Positions 1 through 7,816 are shown, counted from the stretch's first letter. The stretch: DNA of 36,349 bases from Burkholderiaceae bacterium (GCA_019236735.1 JAFAIM010000084.1:1-36349); one strand, 5' to 3'. Notes: generated by a model not told the origin, from the sequence alone. Numbers and translations are program-made.

Positions 1-19
1 CGGTAAGGTCGCAGAACGC

Positions 20-295
20 GTGGGGTGGGCTGATCCGCGCGTTTCGCCCTTACGCGACGACGTCGACGCTTTGCGGTGGTACATGGCACACCCGATCGAC
101 CCTGCAATGCGAATCATATCCAGTTGTGAGTCCTTGCAGCGGTTTCGCAAAGACATGCGTGTCCAGGCCCAGTTGGGTGAAGCAGGTCGGTACCGGCGCG
201 AGTTGCTGGAAAGCGGTGTGACCATTGCGGAAGCGGCGCGCCGGTGGCGGCTCGAACAGGCACAAAAGGCCGAACACGTCGCGCCGGCGCAGTGA
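20..295 (+). CDS. Unidentified protein, probably a C-terminal fragment
   Basis: The reading frame is open to the left edge of the window, so this may be the 3' end of a longer gene; the first usable start inside the window is a GTG at 20. The 91 residues are rich in Arg, Glu and Ala and look soluble and helical towards the end (a stretch near residues 62-82 contains GVTIAEAARRWRLEQA, which could be a short helix-turn-helix-like segment, but this is weak). No signal peptide or membrane segment is visible. I do not recognise the family. It ends 54 bases before the convergent acetyltransferase gene. Confidence 0.45.
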   Translation: MGWADPRVSPLRDDVDALRWYMAHPIDPAMRIISSCESLQRFRKDMRVQAQLGEAGRYRRELLESGVTIAEAARRWRLEQAQKAEHVAPAQ

Positions 296-349
296 TCGCG
301 CGTCTGCTGCAGAGGCGGTCGGCCGCGCCGCTATGTTAGAGAAACAGTC

Positions 350-892
350 CTAACCCGGCAGCAGCGAGTACATGAAGAAGTCCCCCGGTCGTCCGCGGAC
401 CATGCGGTAACTGCGGAGCTTGCCCTCAAATTCGAAGCCGCACTTTTGCAGAACCCTCTGAGAACGTCTGTTCGTATCAAGCGTGGCCGCCTGAATCCGG
501 ACGAACTCCTTGACGCTAAAGCCCCAGGCCGTAACGCTGCGACATACGCTGCTCGCAATGCCTCTATTCCAAAAGTGCGGGTTCAAATCGAACGCGAGCT
601 CAGCGGTCTTGTGCGGGATGGAGATCGAGTGGTAGCCGAACGTGCCCACGAGACTGTTCCCTTCCTGCTCTATCAGTGCAAGCCGGATGGCAGTACCGGG
701 TTCTTCCGACAGGTACCACTGGGCCAATTCCGTCAAATCACCGAGACCGGAAAGATTCCAGCTCGTGTGTTCAACGACTTCCGGTATCGATAGGTATTCG
801 TACCAGGAGTCGACGTCTGCCAAGGAAATCGGACGCAGCGCAAGACCGGGAAGACCGGTTGCCGGTATGGAGGGGAACTTCGCGCTGGACAC
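350..892 (-). CDS. GNAT family N-acetyltransferase (RimJ/RimL-like)
   Basis: Predicted acetyl-CoA-dependent N-acetyltransferase of the RimJ/RimL/YdaF type, about 180 residues, the usual length for a single GNAT domain. The N-terminal strand carries LALRPISLADVDSWYEYL, typical of this group. The acetyl-CoA loop is seen as FWNRGIASSV near residue 111 (R-G-x-A form of the Q/RxxGxG/A motif), and the C-terminal LDTNRRSQRVLQKCGF has the conserved Asn and Ser followed by a Gly-Phe turn. The start is GTG at 892, with a TAGGA-type ribosome site four bases upstream. The substrate cannot be read from the sequence; such enzymes modify ribosomal protein N-termini, antibiotics or small amines. Confidence 0.85.
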   Translation of the reverse strand: MSSAKFPSIPATGLPGLALRPISLADVDSWYEYLSIPEVVEHTSWNLSGLGDLTELAQWYLSEEPGTAIRLALIEQEGNSLVGTFGYHSISIPHKTAELAFDLNPHFWNRGIASSVCRSVTAWGFSVKEFVRIQAATLDTNRRSQRVLQKCGFEFEGKLRSYRMVRGRPGDFFMYSLLPG

Positions 893-927
893 TGATTCCT
901 ACCCTCTTGATTGCCATTCGATCATGA

Positions 928-1644
928 TCAGCGCCGCGCGAGCAGTCTGAGCCCGATCGCCCGGATCTGGCCACGCTCGACCAGCGATGCTTCCCAGTCG
1001 AAGATGCGGGAGGCCACCTCGTCCCGGCTTGCGTTCTCGACCAGGTCCTGGCAGAAATAACGGAATAGGTAGCAGCAGGTGTGGCGCTGCAGCGAAGGAA
1101 AGCGCTCCGCCAGCACCGACCACATCCGTCGCCCGGTGTGCAGCGGCGGATCGTGCCGGTGTCCTTCGATCCAGTCCTCGAGACGGTCCTGGCCCTTTTG
1201 CTCGGTGAACGGCCGCATCAGACCGGCCGCACCTAGGATCTCGGCGAGGCGGTACAACCATTCAACGGTCGGCGGGTCCATGGCTTCGTAGTCGAAGTCT
1301 TCGACGACCAGCGTGCCCTCGGGTTTGAGCAGTTCGAAAGCGAGTGCAGCGGCCCTTTCCAGCGGCGCGATGTGGTGCAACGAGCGCGTGAACAGGATGG
1401 CGTCGAACGATTCGGCCGGCGCGAACTCGACGAAGTCTTGAAGCTGTGCGGCGACCCCAAGTGAGCGCGCCTTTTCGACGGCCTCCTCCGAAATGTCGAT
1501 CGCCAGCACGTGGTGACCGTCCTGCTGCAGTCGTGCTGCAAGCTCACCGCCGCCGCAACCGACTTCGAGCACCCGACTTCGCGGCGGCAGCAAGCCGCCG
1601 ACGAAGTCGTGCGTGTAGTGCAGGGGAATCTCGAGGGTCTTCAT
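928..1644 (-). CDS. Class I SAM-dependent methyltransferase
   Basis: A 238-residue soluble protein with a Rossmann methyltransferase fold. Motif I is RVLEVGCGGGELAARL at about residues 23-38, followed by the acidic strand end (LAIDIS) that binds the SAM ribose and then FDAILFTRSLHHI as motif IV. I chose the ATG at 1644. The frame stays open further upstream, but that stretch translates the palindromic repeats around 1812-1902 and is not protein-like. The C-terminal half contains an Arg- and Trp-rich segment (GHRHDPPLHTGRRMWSVL) and a cysteine pair. The substrate is unknown. It lies 35 bases downstream of the GNAT gene on the same strand. Confidence 0.85.
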   Translation of the reverse strand: MKTLEIPLHYTHDFVGGLLPPRSRVLEVGCGGGELAARLQQDGHHVLAIDISEEAVEKARSLGVAAQLQDFVEFAPAESFDAILFTRSLHHIAPLERAAALAFELLKPEGTLVVEDFDYEAMDPPTVEWLYRLAEILGAAGLMRPFTEQKGQDRLEDWIEGHRHDPPLHTGRRMWSVLAERFPSLQRHTCCYLFRYFCQDLVENASRDEVASRIFDWEASLVERGQIRAIGLRLLARR

Positions 1645-1811
1645 CGGCTTATCTGCCGTTTTCAAATCGATCCGGAACACCAGGAGCACGGGAACGTACG
1701 CTACGCCGCCGATTCCAACGGAATCTCCCATCCCGGAAAGACGAACGCGGCAGGATGGCACTTCAATGCGCCAACCACAAGCCGACTCCCCTCTCCGCTC
1801 CCTAATCCTAG

Positions 1812-1902
1812 CCTCCTCCCACGCGTGGCGCGGGAGAAGGAACTGTCCGGCTCCCCTCTCCCGCGCTTCACCGCGGGAGAGGCTCGGGGGTGAGGGTGAG
1901 GG
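1812..1902. repeat. Palindromic repeat cluster, upstream copy
   Basis: Two hairpins in tandem. The first (1812-1840) is imperfect: CCTCCTCCCACGCG opposite CGGGAGAAGG. The second (1855-1882) has an 11-bp perfect stem, CCTCTCCCGCG / CGCGGGAGAGG, with a 6-base loop. It is followed by CTCGGGGGTGAGGGTGAGGG. The palindrome plus G-rich tail is the reverse-orientation counterpart of the element at 2327-2366, so the two flank the DUF559 gene as inverted repeats. They resemble the REP-like CTCTCCC-GGGAGAG elements widespread in proteobacterial intergenic DNA. Confidence 0.8.
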
Positions 1903-1928
1903 CCGTTGTGCTCTGCCGCGAGCGGTAT

Positions 1929-1988
1929 CGTCAATCAGCTTCCTGGGGTGAACCATCCTGGGCTTCACCTACCAGCATTCGATTGACG
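1929..1988. promoter_or_regulatory. Nested inverted repeat just before the DUF559 gene
   Basis: CGTCAATC (1929-1936) is exactly complementary to GATTGACG (1981-1988), and inside it GGTGAA (1947-1952) pairs with TTCACC (1964-1969). The right arm ends 8 bases before the chosen ATG. It could be an operator, a structured leader or an end of a mobile unit; the sequence does not decide which. Confidence 0.35.
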
Positions 1989-1996
1989 TGATCTCG

Positions 1997-2410
1997 ATGC
2001 ACCGGAATGCGCGTTCCCTGCGCGCTCGCACAACCGATGCCGAACGGCGTCTCTGGTACTTCTTGCGATCGCGCCGAATGCTCGGTGTGAAGTTTCGGCG
2101 GCAGCATCCAATCGGACCGTACATCGTCGATTTCGCCTGCCTAGAATGCCGGTTGATCATTGAAGTCGATGGCGGCCAACACCAGGAACAGGCGGAAGCC
2201 GATCGCCGCCGCGACCAAGAGCTCAGTTCTCAGGGATTCCTCGTCCTACGCTTCTGGAACGGCGAGGTGCTTCGTATGACGAGCGACGTTCTCGAAAAAA
2301 TTTGGACCGCCGCGCAAACGCGGCGACCCTCACCCCTGACCCCTCTCCCGCTGCGCGGGAGAGGGGAGTTTGATCGCATCAAGCGCCTCCCGACGAAAGG
2401 CGGACGGTAG
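1997..2410 (+). CDS. DUF559 (PD-(D/E)XK-like) endonuclease-domain protein
   Basis: A small protein (137 residues from the ATG at 1997; a GTG three codons earlier is possible) of the DUF559 family, structurally related to very-short-patch-repair and restriction-type nucleases. Family landmarks run in order: an N-terminal TDAERRLWYFLR helix, KFRRQHPIGPYIVDF, then LIIEVDGGQH, giving the Asp and Glu-Val-Asp core of the PD-(D/E)XK-like fold, then FLVLRFWNGEVL. The domain ends near residue 108; the last roughly 29 residues (starting RRPSPLTPLPLRGRG) are translated from the palindromic repeat at 2327-2366 and are probably not functional. Inverted palindromic repeats lie on both sides. The biological role of the family is poorly known; nuclease activity is inferred from the fold only. 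Confidence 0.85.
   Translation: MHRNARSLRARTTDAERRLWYFLRSRRMLGVKFRRQHPIGPYIVDFACLECRLIIEVDGGQHQEQAEADRRRDQELSSQGFLVLRFWNGEVLRMTSDVLEKIWTAAQTRRPSPLTPLPLRGRGEFDRIKRLPTKGGR
2327..2366. repeat. Palindromic repeat, downstream copy
   Basis: CCCTCACCCCTGA followed by a perfect 12-bp hairpin stem (2340-2351 with 2355-2366, CCCCTCTCCCGC-type arms, 3-base loop). It is the inverted counterpart of the copy at 1855-1902 and lies inside the 3' end of the DUF559 reading frame. Confidence 0.8.
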
Positions 2411-2444
2411 ACTTGAGCAAAACACGCGAATCCGAAATCTTCGC

Positions 2445-3686
2445 ATGACATCGCCAACCTCTTTGTGGCGCAACCGTAACTACATGCTCCTCTGGAGCGG
2501 TCAGGTCGTTTCGACGCTCGGCTCCTCCGCTTCGCAAATTGTTTACCCCCTGCTCATTCTCGCGCTGACCTCATCTCCGGCCGCGGCGGGAATCGCGGCA
2601 AGTGTGCGGGCGCTGCCGTACCTGCTGTTTTCGCTTCCGGTCGGTGCGTTGGTCGATCGTTGGAACCGCCGCCGCGTAATGATTTGGGCCGACGTCGGGC
2701 GTGCGCTAGCGGTTGCCAGCCTTCCGGCAGCGCTGGCCTTCCATGCGCTATCGCTCGCACAGATCTACGCGGTCTGCTTCGTCGAAGGGACCTTGTTCGT
2801 TTTTTTCAACCTGGCCGAGGTGGCGACTCTCTCGAAAGTCGTTCCGGTTGCTCAGTTTCCGCAGGCGACCGCACAAAACGAAGCCGCGTTTGGCGCCGCC
2901 AACATCCTCGGGCCGTCGCTCGGTGCCGCTCTGTTCCAAGCGATCGGCCGCGGCGCCCCATTCGTCGCAAATGCAATTTCCTTTGTGGCTTCCGCGGCTT
3001 CGGTGGCACTCCTTCGCGGCGATCTTCAGCCGGCGGAGCAGGCGCCGCGTCGGAAGTTGAGCGTCGAGATCACGGAGGGCCTTCGCTGGATGTGGAACGC
3101 TCCGCTGGTACGCACGATGGCGTTTTTAACGGGTGGCTTGAATCTGGTCGGCGCTGCAACGCCGCTCATCGTCATCGTCATCGGAAAGCATCTCGGGGCA
3201 ACTGCAGCCCAGATCGGCGTGATCTTCAGCATCGAGGCAGTCGGCGGTGTCATTGGATCGATCATCGGCGGAACCATCCAGCGCCGCTTTTCGTTCCCTC
3301 AGGTTATTCTGTCCGCAGTATGGATAAACGCTGCGCTGTTCGCACTGTACGGAGCGGCTTCGAACGTCTTGGTTCTTGGCCTCATCGCCAGTCTGATCTG
3401 TACCGTGGGGCCAATCTACAACGTGGTGCAGTTCAGCTATCGCTTGGCGCTGATCCCTAATGAATTGCAGGGCCGGGTGAACAGCGCGTTCCGCCTGCTC
3501 GCTTTCGGGTTCAATCCAATCGGCGCGGCATTGTCGGGATGGCTACTGGAATATGCCGGCACCGGCGCGGCGGTGGCCGCGTTCACGCTCTGCTGTCTCG
3601 GCCTGGCGCTCGTCGCGAACTTGAATCGCCACGTGCGCCAAGCGCGCTCATTCAAGCAGCTGGCATCGGTCCCCGAGCCGGATTGA
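2445..3686 (+). CDS. MFS transporter, MFS_3/EntS-like exporter
   Basis: A 413-residue integral membrane protein of the major facilitator superfamily, closest by eye to the MFS_3 group (enterobactin exporter EntS and macrolide-efflux-like proteins). The N-terminus SLWRNRNYMLLWSGQ runs into the first transmembrane helix, and GALVDRWNRRRVM at about residues 67-79 is the classical loop 2-3 motif (G-x-x-x-D-R-x-x-R-R). Roughly 12 hydrophobic helices follow, with a central cytoplasmic loop rich in Arg and Glu near residues 195-220. I start at the ATG at 2445, because the open frame before it translates repeat-rich DNA. It is likely a proton-driven drug or metabolite exporter; the substrate is unknown. 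It faces the cupin gene tail to tail. Confidence 0.88.
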   Translation: MTSPTSLWRNRNYMLLWSGQVVSTLGSSASQIVYPLLILALTSSPAAAGIAASVRALPYLLFSLPVGALVDRWNRRRVMIWADVGRALAVASLPAALAFHALSLAQIYAVCFVEGTLFVFFNLAEVATLSKVVPVAQFPQATAQNEAAFGAANILGPSLGAALFQAIGRGAPFVANAISFVASAASVALLRGDLQPAEQAPRRKLSVEITEGLRWMWNAPLVRTMAFLTGGLNLVGAATPLIVIVIGKHLGATAAQIGVIFSIEAVGGVIGSIIGGTIQRRFSFPQVILSAVWINAALFALYGAASNVLVLGLIASLICTVGPIYNVVQFSYRLALIPNELQGRVNSAFRLLAFGFNPIGAALSGWLLEYAGTGAAVAAFTLCCLGLALVANLNRHVRQARSFKQLASVPEPD

Positions 3687-3723
3687 ATCCGAGCGGGTCT
3701 CGGCTTTCAATGGGCCGGCTCGG
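3673..3723. terminator. Candidate bidirectional terminator hairpin between convergent genes
   Basis: A long nested hairpin spanning both stop codons: CCGAGCCGG (3673-3681) with CCGGCTCGG (3715-3723), then ATTGAA (3682-3687) with TTCAAT (3706-3711), then CCGAG (3689-3693) with CTCGG (3699-3703). This makes about 20 base pairs with a 3-base bulge. It lacks a long T run, so Rho-independent termination is uncertain, but the position between convergent genes fits. Confidence 0.4.
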
Positions 3724-4108
3724 ATGCCGGCGAGGCCAGCGGTTGGCCCTTCTCGACAACATAAACCCCGACGAGATTGACTGGGGTCGTTCCTTCGTTT
3801 CGAGCGCTGTGCACCGTGCCCGCGGGAATCACAAAGCCTTCGCCCGCCCTGACTTTGCGCGGCGGCTGTCCAGCCAACATCAGCACCAGCTCTCCACTCG
3901 TGACGTAACTGACTTCGTCGCCGGGGTGCGTGTGCCAAGCTGCCGTGGCGCCGGGAGCAATTTCGACACGCGCGACCACCGCCTCCCGCCCCGGCACCGA
4001 GACGTCGGCCTTCGTGACAATCGTGCGTGTCAGACCGCTGGTCTGAGCGAAAATAGCGCCGGTCACGCACAGAAATGCAGCAGCAACTGTCCAAACGCGG
4101 TTCGGCAT
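3707..4108 (-). CDS. Secreted cupin-domain protein
   Basis: A 133-residue protein with a cleavable Sec signal (VWTVAAAFLCVTGAIFAQ, cleavage about residue 22) followed by one small cupin barrel. The first cupin motif is AAWHTHPGDEVSYVTSGEL (His, His and Glu metal ligands), and the second is the GFVIPAGTVHSARN segment with the last His. This suggests a periplasmic metal-binding cupin of the kind often annotated as a quercetinase-like or storage-type domain; no reaction can be assigned. The ATG at 4108 has AAGGAG six bases upstream, which decides it over two in-frame upstream methionines. It is convergent with the MFS gene. Confidence 0.82.
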   Translation of the reverse strand: MPNRVWTVAAAFLCVTGAIFAQTSGLTRTIVTKADVSVPGREAVVARVEIAPGATAAWHTHPGDEVSYVTSGELVLMLAGQPPRKVRAGEGFVIPAGTVHSARNEGTTPVNLVGVYVVEKGQPLASPASEPAH

Positions 4109-4137
4109 CTTCTTCTCCTTCATCTTCGGCTTGGAAT

Positions 4138-4851
4138 TCACGACTCAGGCCCGCAGGCCTGCACCCTCTGCTGCGGAAACTCCTTCCGGGTCAGCTCTTC
4201 CAGCTGGCGCACCGAAGCCGGATCAACGCCTCGAATCAGCACGCGGGTCGACTGCGCCGTGGTCGGGGCATCGGTGATGCGTGCGCCGGTCACACCACGC
4301 CTTTCCAGCAGCGCCACCTGTTTGCGAGCCAGCTCGCGGTCGCGGAACGAACCTACGCCGATCGCAAAGCGCAAACCTCCTTCGCGCACCACCAGGAGAT
4401 CCGGCAGCCCCTGTTCGCGCAACTGTCGCACGCGCTCTTCGGCGGCGGCAAGCGTTTTTTCGGGGGGCAGATACACCAGGTACCAGCCGGGGCGCTCCCG
4501 AGTCTGCTCGCTGGCGCGATCCGAGAGTTTCAAAATCGCCAGCCTCTCGCGCAGGCGCAAAAGCTCGGCTTGGCTGGCGAATTCGCCGATCTGCACACAG
4601 GGGCCGACCGGTTCCTGGCTCTGGGCCGTAGCCGCCGCGGCCGCCGAGGCGGCAGCGGCCGCCTTCTGATCGCGCGCGCGCTTCTCGACCTGCTTGGCCT
4701 CTTCGTCGGTTAACACCCGAATGCGATCGGCGGCGATCTGCTTTTCCAGCCGAAACGGCTCGCGCCCGCCCAGGTGATCGCCGAACACGCCGTGCAGCCA
4801 GCCGAACAGCGCCAGATTCAGCAGCAGTAAGCCAAGAAAAACTCTTCTCAT
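4138..4851 (-). CDS. SPOR-domain membrane protein
   Basis: A 237-residue bitopic envelope protein: one N-terminal transmembrane anchor (residues 3-22, RVFLGLLLLNLALFGWL), an Ala-rich linker (about 62-80), then two SPOR-like modules. The first starts VGPCVQIGEFASQAE near 82 and the second GLRFAIGVGSFRDRELA near 159. SPOR domains bind denuded peptidoglycan glycan at division sites, so the protein probably sits at the septum. Its ATG overlaps the coaX stop by ATGA, making it the third gene of a birA-coaX-SPOR operon. In remembered betaproteobacterial genomes a SPOR gene after coaX is common. There is no enzymatic signature. Confidence 0.82.
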   Translation of the reverse strand: MRRVFLGLLLLNLALFGWLHGVFGDHLGGREPFRLEKQIAADRIRVLTDEEAKQVEKRARDQKAAAAASAAAAATAQSQEPVGPCVQIGEFASQAELLRLRERLAILKLSDRASEQTRERPGWYLVYLPPEKTLAAAEERVRQLREQGLPDLLVVREGGLRFAIGVGSFRDRELARKQVALLERRGVTGARITDAPTTAQSTRVLIRGVDPASVRQLEELTRKEFPQQRVQACGPES

Positions 4852-5639
4852 CGGTACCTTTGGACCCGCAGCCACAGCCCGCGCAGCACCAGATGCTCCT
4901 CGACCGCGATTCCGGCGACCGCATCGGACACGCGAAGGCGCGAAGCCAGATCTTCCGCACCACCGCCGGCCAGCACCAGCTGCGGTAGCGTCCGGCCTTG
5001 CGCCAGCGCGCGGGTGCGGCGTTCGATCAGGCCCGCCATCGCATCGGCGACCCCGGTCGCAATCGCATCAAACGTGTTGTCCGGCATCTCGACCGCCTGC
5101 CCGGTCTTGGCGGGCAGGCGCGCAGTGCCGCGCGCAAGACTGTCGGCCATCAGCGCGCGGCCGGGCGCGATCACGCCGCCCAGGAAGCGTCCGCTCGCGT
5201 CGACCGAGTCGACTGTCAACGCCGTACCAGCGCAAACGACAACGACCGGATTACGCGGAAACGACTGGCGCGCCGCGATCATCGCGAACCAGCGGTCCGG
5301 CCCGAGCTGCCGTGGTTCGCGGTAGCCGTTCACGAGCGTGACTCCGCCGAATTCGAAGCGCGCCTCCGACTGCAGCCACACCGGTTGCTCGGACGTCAGC
5401 GCAGCCACTGCAGCGGCGATCGCGTCCGTCACGGCGCCCGACGCCACGCTGCATCCGATTGCCCGCAAGTCTGTACTCGTCGGCAGCGCCGCCAGCTGCG
5501 GCTCGAGCGCGGCAGTCAGATCGCGCGCGAAGCCGGCCTCCAGCGCGACTGCGCCGCGCGCCGATGGATCGGGCCTCTCTGACCCGGCCAGCGCCCATTT
5601 CACTGCGCTGTTGCCCGCGTCGAGCAGCAGCCACTTCAT
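4848..5639 (-). CDS. coaX: Type III pantothenate kinase
   Basis: Catalyses the first step of coenzyme A synthesis, phosphorylating pantothenate with ATP; type III enzymes need a monovalent cation and are not feedback-inhibited by CoA. The 263 residues carry the ASKHA-fold phosphate loop at the N-terminus (LLLDAGNSAVKW, with Asp7), the GPDRWFAMIAAR segment, VVVCAGTALTVD, and GGVIAPGRALMADSLARGTARLP, all diagnostic of CoaX. The length is normal. The start ATG overlaps the birA stop (ATGA), and its own stop overlaps the SPOR gene start, so the three genes are translationally coupled. Confidence 0.95.
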   Translation of the reverse strand: MKWLLLDAGNSAVKWALAGSERPDPSARGAVALEAGFARDLTAALEPQLAALPTSTDLRAIGCSVASGAVTDAIAAAVAALTSEQPVWLQSEARFEFGGVTLVNGYREPRQLGPDRWFAMIAARQSFPRNPVVVVCAGTALTVDSVDASGRFLGGVIAPGRALMADSLARGTARLPAKTGQAVEMPDNTFDAIATGVADAMAGLIERRTRALAQGRTLPQLVLAGGGAEDLASRLRVSDAVAGIAVEEHLVLRGLWLRVQRYR

Positions 5640-6511
5640 CCCTGGGACGAACGCAGCGAAAGTTCGCCGCTGGCAACCGCCTGTACTCCACTGTCGGTCG
5701 ATAGCAACAGGCGGCCAGCCTCATCGACGCCCAAAGGGACACCGCTGAAGGCAGGCAAGCCTGCCTGCATCAGCATGACCTGTCGCCCGACGGCTGCAGA
5801 CAGTCCCTCAAAGCGGGGGCGGAACGGAACGAAGCCTTCGCGTTCGAAGCGTTCGATCGCCTCGAGCACCGCTCGCGCCAGATGCGCGATCCATTCTTCT
5901 CGCTCCAGCGCCAGGCGCCGCTCCGGTACGCGTTCGTCCAATGCTGCTGCCGGCTGATCGATCGATACCCGTGTTTCCGGATCCAGACATAGATTCACGC
6001 CGACACCCACGACGAGACTGGCGCGCCCCTGCGCGTCGAACGCCAGCTCGGTCAGGATGCCGCCGAGCTTGCGACCGAGGAGCAACAGGTCGTTCGGCCA
6101 TTTCAGTTTGGCCTCGATTCCGCGCTGCCTCAGGGTTTCGGCCACGACGATTCCACATGCCAGTGTGACCGCCGATGCCGCCGCTGGGTCCCCGTCCCAT
6201 GCCCGCATCACGGAAAACAGCAGCGCGCGCCCGCGCGCGTCGTGCCAGCGACGGCCATGCCGCCCACGGCCGGCGAGTTGGTGCATCGCTACCCGCACGG
6301 TGGGGTTTCGTGGCGCAGCCAGGCGCGCCCGATCGAGCAGATCATCGTTGGTCGATCCGGTCTGCTCGACAACTTCCACGTGCACCGGATCGGCCCATCC
6401 GAGCGCGCGCTCGACTGCGTCGCGCGACGGCGGCGCGCCGAACGCTTCGGCGCCCGAAAGGCCGCCCGCCGTAAGCTGTCCGGACGCGCGGCCGGTTTTG
6501 GGATTGGGCAT
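5636..6511 (-). CDS. birA: Biotin--[acetyl-CoA-carboxylase] ligase
   Basis: Activates biotin to biotinyl-AMP and transfers it to the carrier lysine of acetyl-CoA carboxylase. From the ATG at 6511 the protein has 291 residues. It shows QTGSTNDDLLD, the biotinyl-AMP loop AGRGRHGRRWHD (GRGRxGRxW) and KLKWPNDLLLLGRKLGGILTE. The C-terminal SH3-like domain ends in VASGELSLR. There is no N-terminal winged-helix domain, so it is a monofunctional ligase and not a biotin repressor like E. coli BirA. It is first in the birA-coaX-SPOR operon and is divergent from the VanZ-like gene across 150 bases. Confidence 0.94.
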   Translation of the reverse strand: MPNPKTGRASGQLTAGGLSGAEAFGAPPSRDAVERALGWADPVHVEVVEQTGSTNDDLLDRARLAAPRNPTVRVAMHQLAGRGRHGRRWHDARGRALLFSVMRAWDGDPAAASAVTLACGIVVAETLRQRGIEAKLKWPNDLLLLGRKLGGILTELAFDAQGRASLVVGVGVNLCLDPETRVSIDQPAAALDERVPERRLALEREEWIAHLARAVLEAIERFEREGFVPFRPRFEGLSAAVGRQVMLMQAGLPAFSGVPLGVDEAGRLLLSTDSGVQAVASGELSLRSSQG

Positions 6512-6661
6512 GGGCGTCGTGCCTTTTGAAGACCGTTCCGAACCCGGTGAACCCGAACGCGCGGCGACTGTACCACCGAAGCGCTTGCGGCCCGCCACGC
6601 TTCGATCCGACAATCCGGCAAGAGCTCAGCCCGAGCTGGGCGAGCGCATCCGGTGTAGACG

Positions 6662-7816
6662 ATGGAAGCCGACTTCGAGCGCAACGCGCGCGTGCCCCTG
6701 CCGACCACACCACCGGGGTCGCGGCTGGCACGCTGGGCCTGGGCTGCGTGGCTGGCGCTGATCGTCTACGGAAGCCTGACGCCGTGGAGCGGGTGGCGCG
6801 ACGCCGGTGTAGGTGCGTTTTCCTACCTCAACGCGCCGTGGCCGCGTCACGTGACGGATTTCGACGCGGTCGTGAACGTGTTGGCATATCTGCCTCTGGG
6901 CTGGCTGTCTGCGCTCGCGATGTATCCGCGGCTGCGCGGCTTGCGCGCCGTCCTCGCCGCAGCAGCGTTTGGGCTCGCCCTATCGACAGCGATGGAGGCG
7001 CTCCAGACGTTCCTGCCGGCTCGCGTGGCTTCCAACGTAGACCTGCTGACCAACGGTACGGGGACCGTGCTGGGAGCGAGCCTTGCAGCTCCGTTTGCCG
7101 AGCGATGGATCGGCGGCGGCGCACTCGCAGGAATTTCGCAACGGTGGATCGAGAGCGACGTAGCCCCCGCTCTGGTCCTGCTGGCGCTGTGGCCGCTTGC
7201 CCAGATCGATCCGGGTCCAATGTTGTTCGGCAACGGCCACGCGGTCGCCGTTCCGCCCGGCATCGGCACGATCGTCGCCACTCAGCAGTCCGCGCCGCTG
7301 CTACCAAGGCTCGCTCCGGCCGCTTTCATGCTGACCGAGAGCCTGGTGACGCTGGCGGGCTTGTTGGGGGTCGGCCTGGCTCTGTTTTCGATCCTGCGAC
7401 CGCAGGCGCCGCGCTACGCACTTGCGGGCGCCCTGTGCGCGATCGGACTGGTGGCCAAGACTCTTATATACGGAGCAGTATTCGGCAGCGAATACGCTCT
7501 GGTGTGGGCGACTCCGGGAGCCTTGATCGGCTTGACGGTCGGCGGCGTGCTGATGCTGCTGTCGGCCGGCCTGCGGCCGCTTGTGCTCGCCCGCGCATCG
7601 CTCGGCTGCCTATTCTTCTTGATCGTCGCCGTCAACGTCGTTCCGCGCAATCCGTATCATGCGGCATGGATCGAACAATGGAAGCCGGGAAAGCTGCTCC
7701 ATTTCAGCGCGGCCGCGGCATGGCTGTCGGCTGCATGGCCCTATGCGATGCTGGCGTGGCTCGTATACGGACTGGTAGCGCGGCGCGGTGCGCAGCCGCA
7801 CAGCACTGAGCCTTAA
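6662..7816 (+). CDS. VanZ-like family membrane protein
   Basis: A 384-residue polytopic membrane protein with about 9-10 hydrophobic helices. The N-terminal third matches the VanZ-like domain: the first helix ends in LIVYGSLTPWS, then DFDAVVNVLAYLPLGW, then a helix followed by TAMEALQTFLPARVASNVDLLTNGTGTVLG, where the E-x-x-Q and R-x-x-x-x-x-D-x-x-x-N residues are the family landmarks. The C-terminal half is extra membrane sequence often seen in long VanZ-like proteins. VanZ itself gives low-level teicoplanin resistance, but most homologues are uncharacterised. Its TAA stop lies within TTAAGGAGG, which immediately starts a ribosome-site-like sequence. It is upstream of the ferredoxin gene on the same strand. 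Confidence 0.8.
   Translation: MEADFERNARVPLPTTPPGSRLARWAWAAWLALIVYGSLTPWSGWRDAGVGAFSYLNAPWPRHVTDFDAVVNVLAYLPLGWLSALAMYPRLRGLRAVLAAAAFGLALSTAMEALQTFLPARVASNVDLLTNGTGTVLGASLAAPFAERWIGGGALAGISQRWIESDVAPALVLLALWPLAQIDPGPMLFGNGHAVAVPPGIGTIVATQQSAPLLPRLAPAAFMLTESLVTLAGLLGVGLALFSILRPQAPRYALAGALCAIGLVAKTLIYGAVFGSEYALVWATPGALIGLTVGGVLMLLSAGLRPLVLARASLGCLFFLIVAVNVVPRNPYHAAWIEQWKPGKLLHFSAAAAWLSAAWPYAMLAWLVYGLVARRGAQPHSTEP

Larger units (their letters stand above)
1645..1996. other. Repeat-bearing intergenic region
   Basis: About 350 bases with no convincing gene, between the divergent methyltransferase and DUF559 genes. It holds two hairpin-forming CTCTCCCGC-type palindromes (1812-1840 and 1855-1882) with a G-rich tail to 1902, then a separate nested inverted repeat at 1929-1988. 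The remaining 1645-1811 must contain the methyltransferase promoter, but I see no clear -35/-10 pair. Confidence 0.6.
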
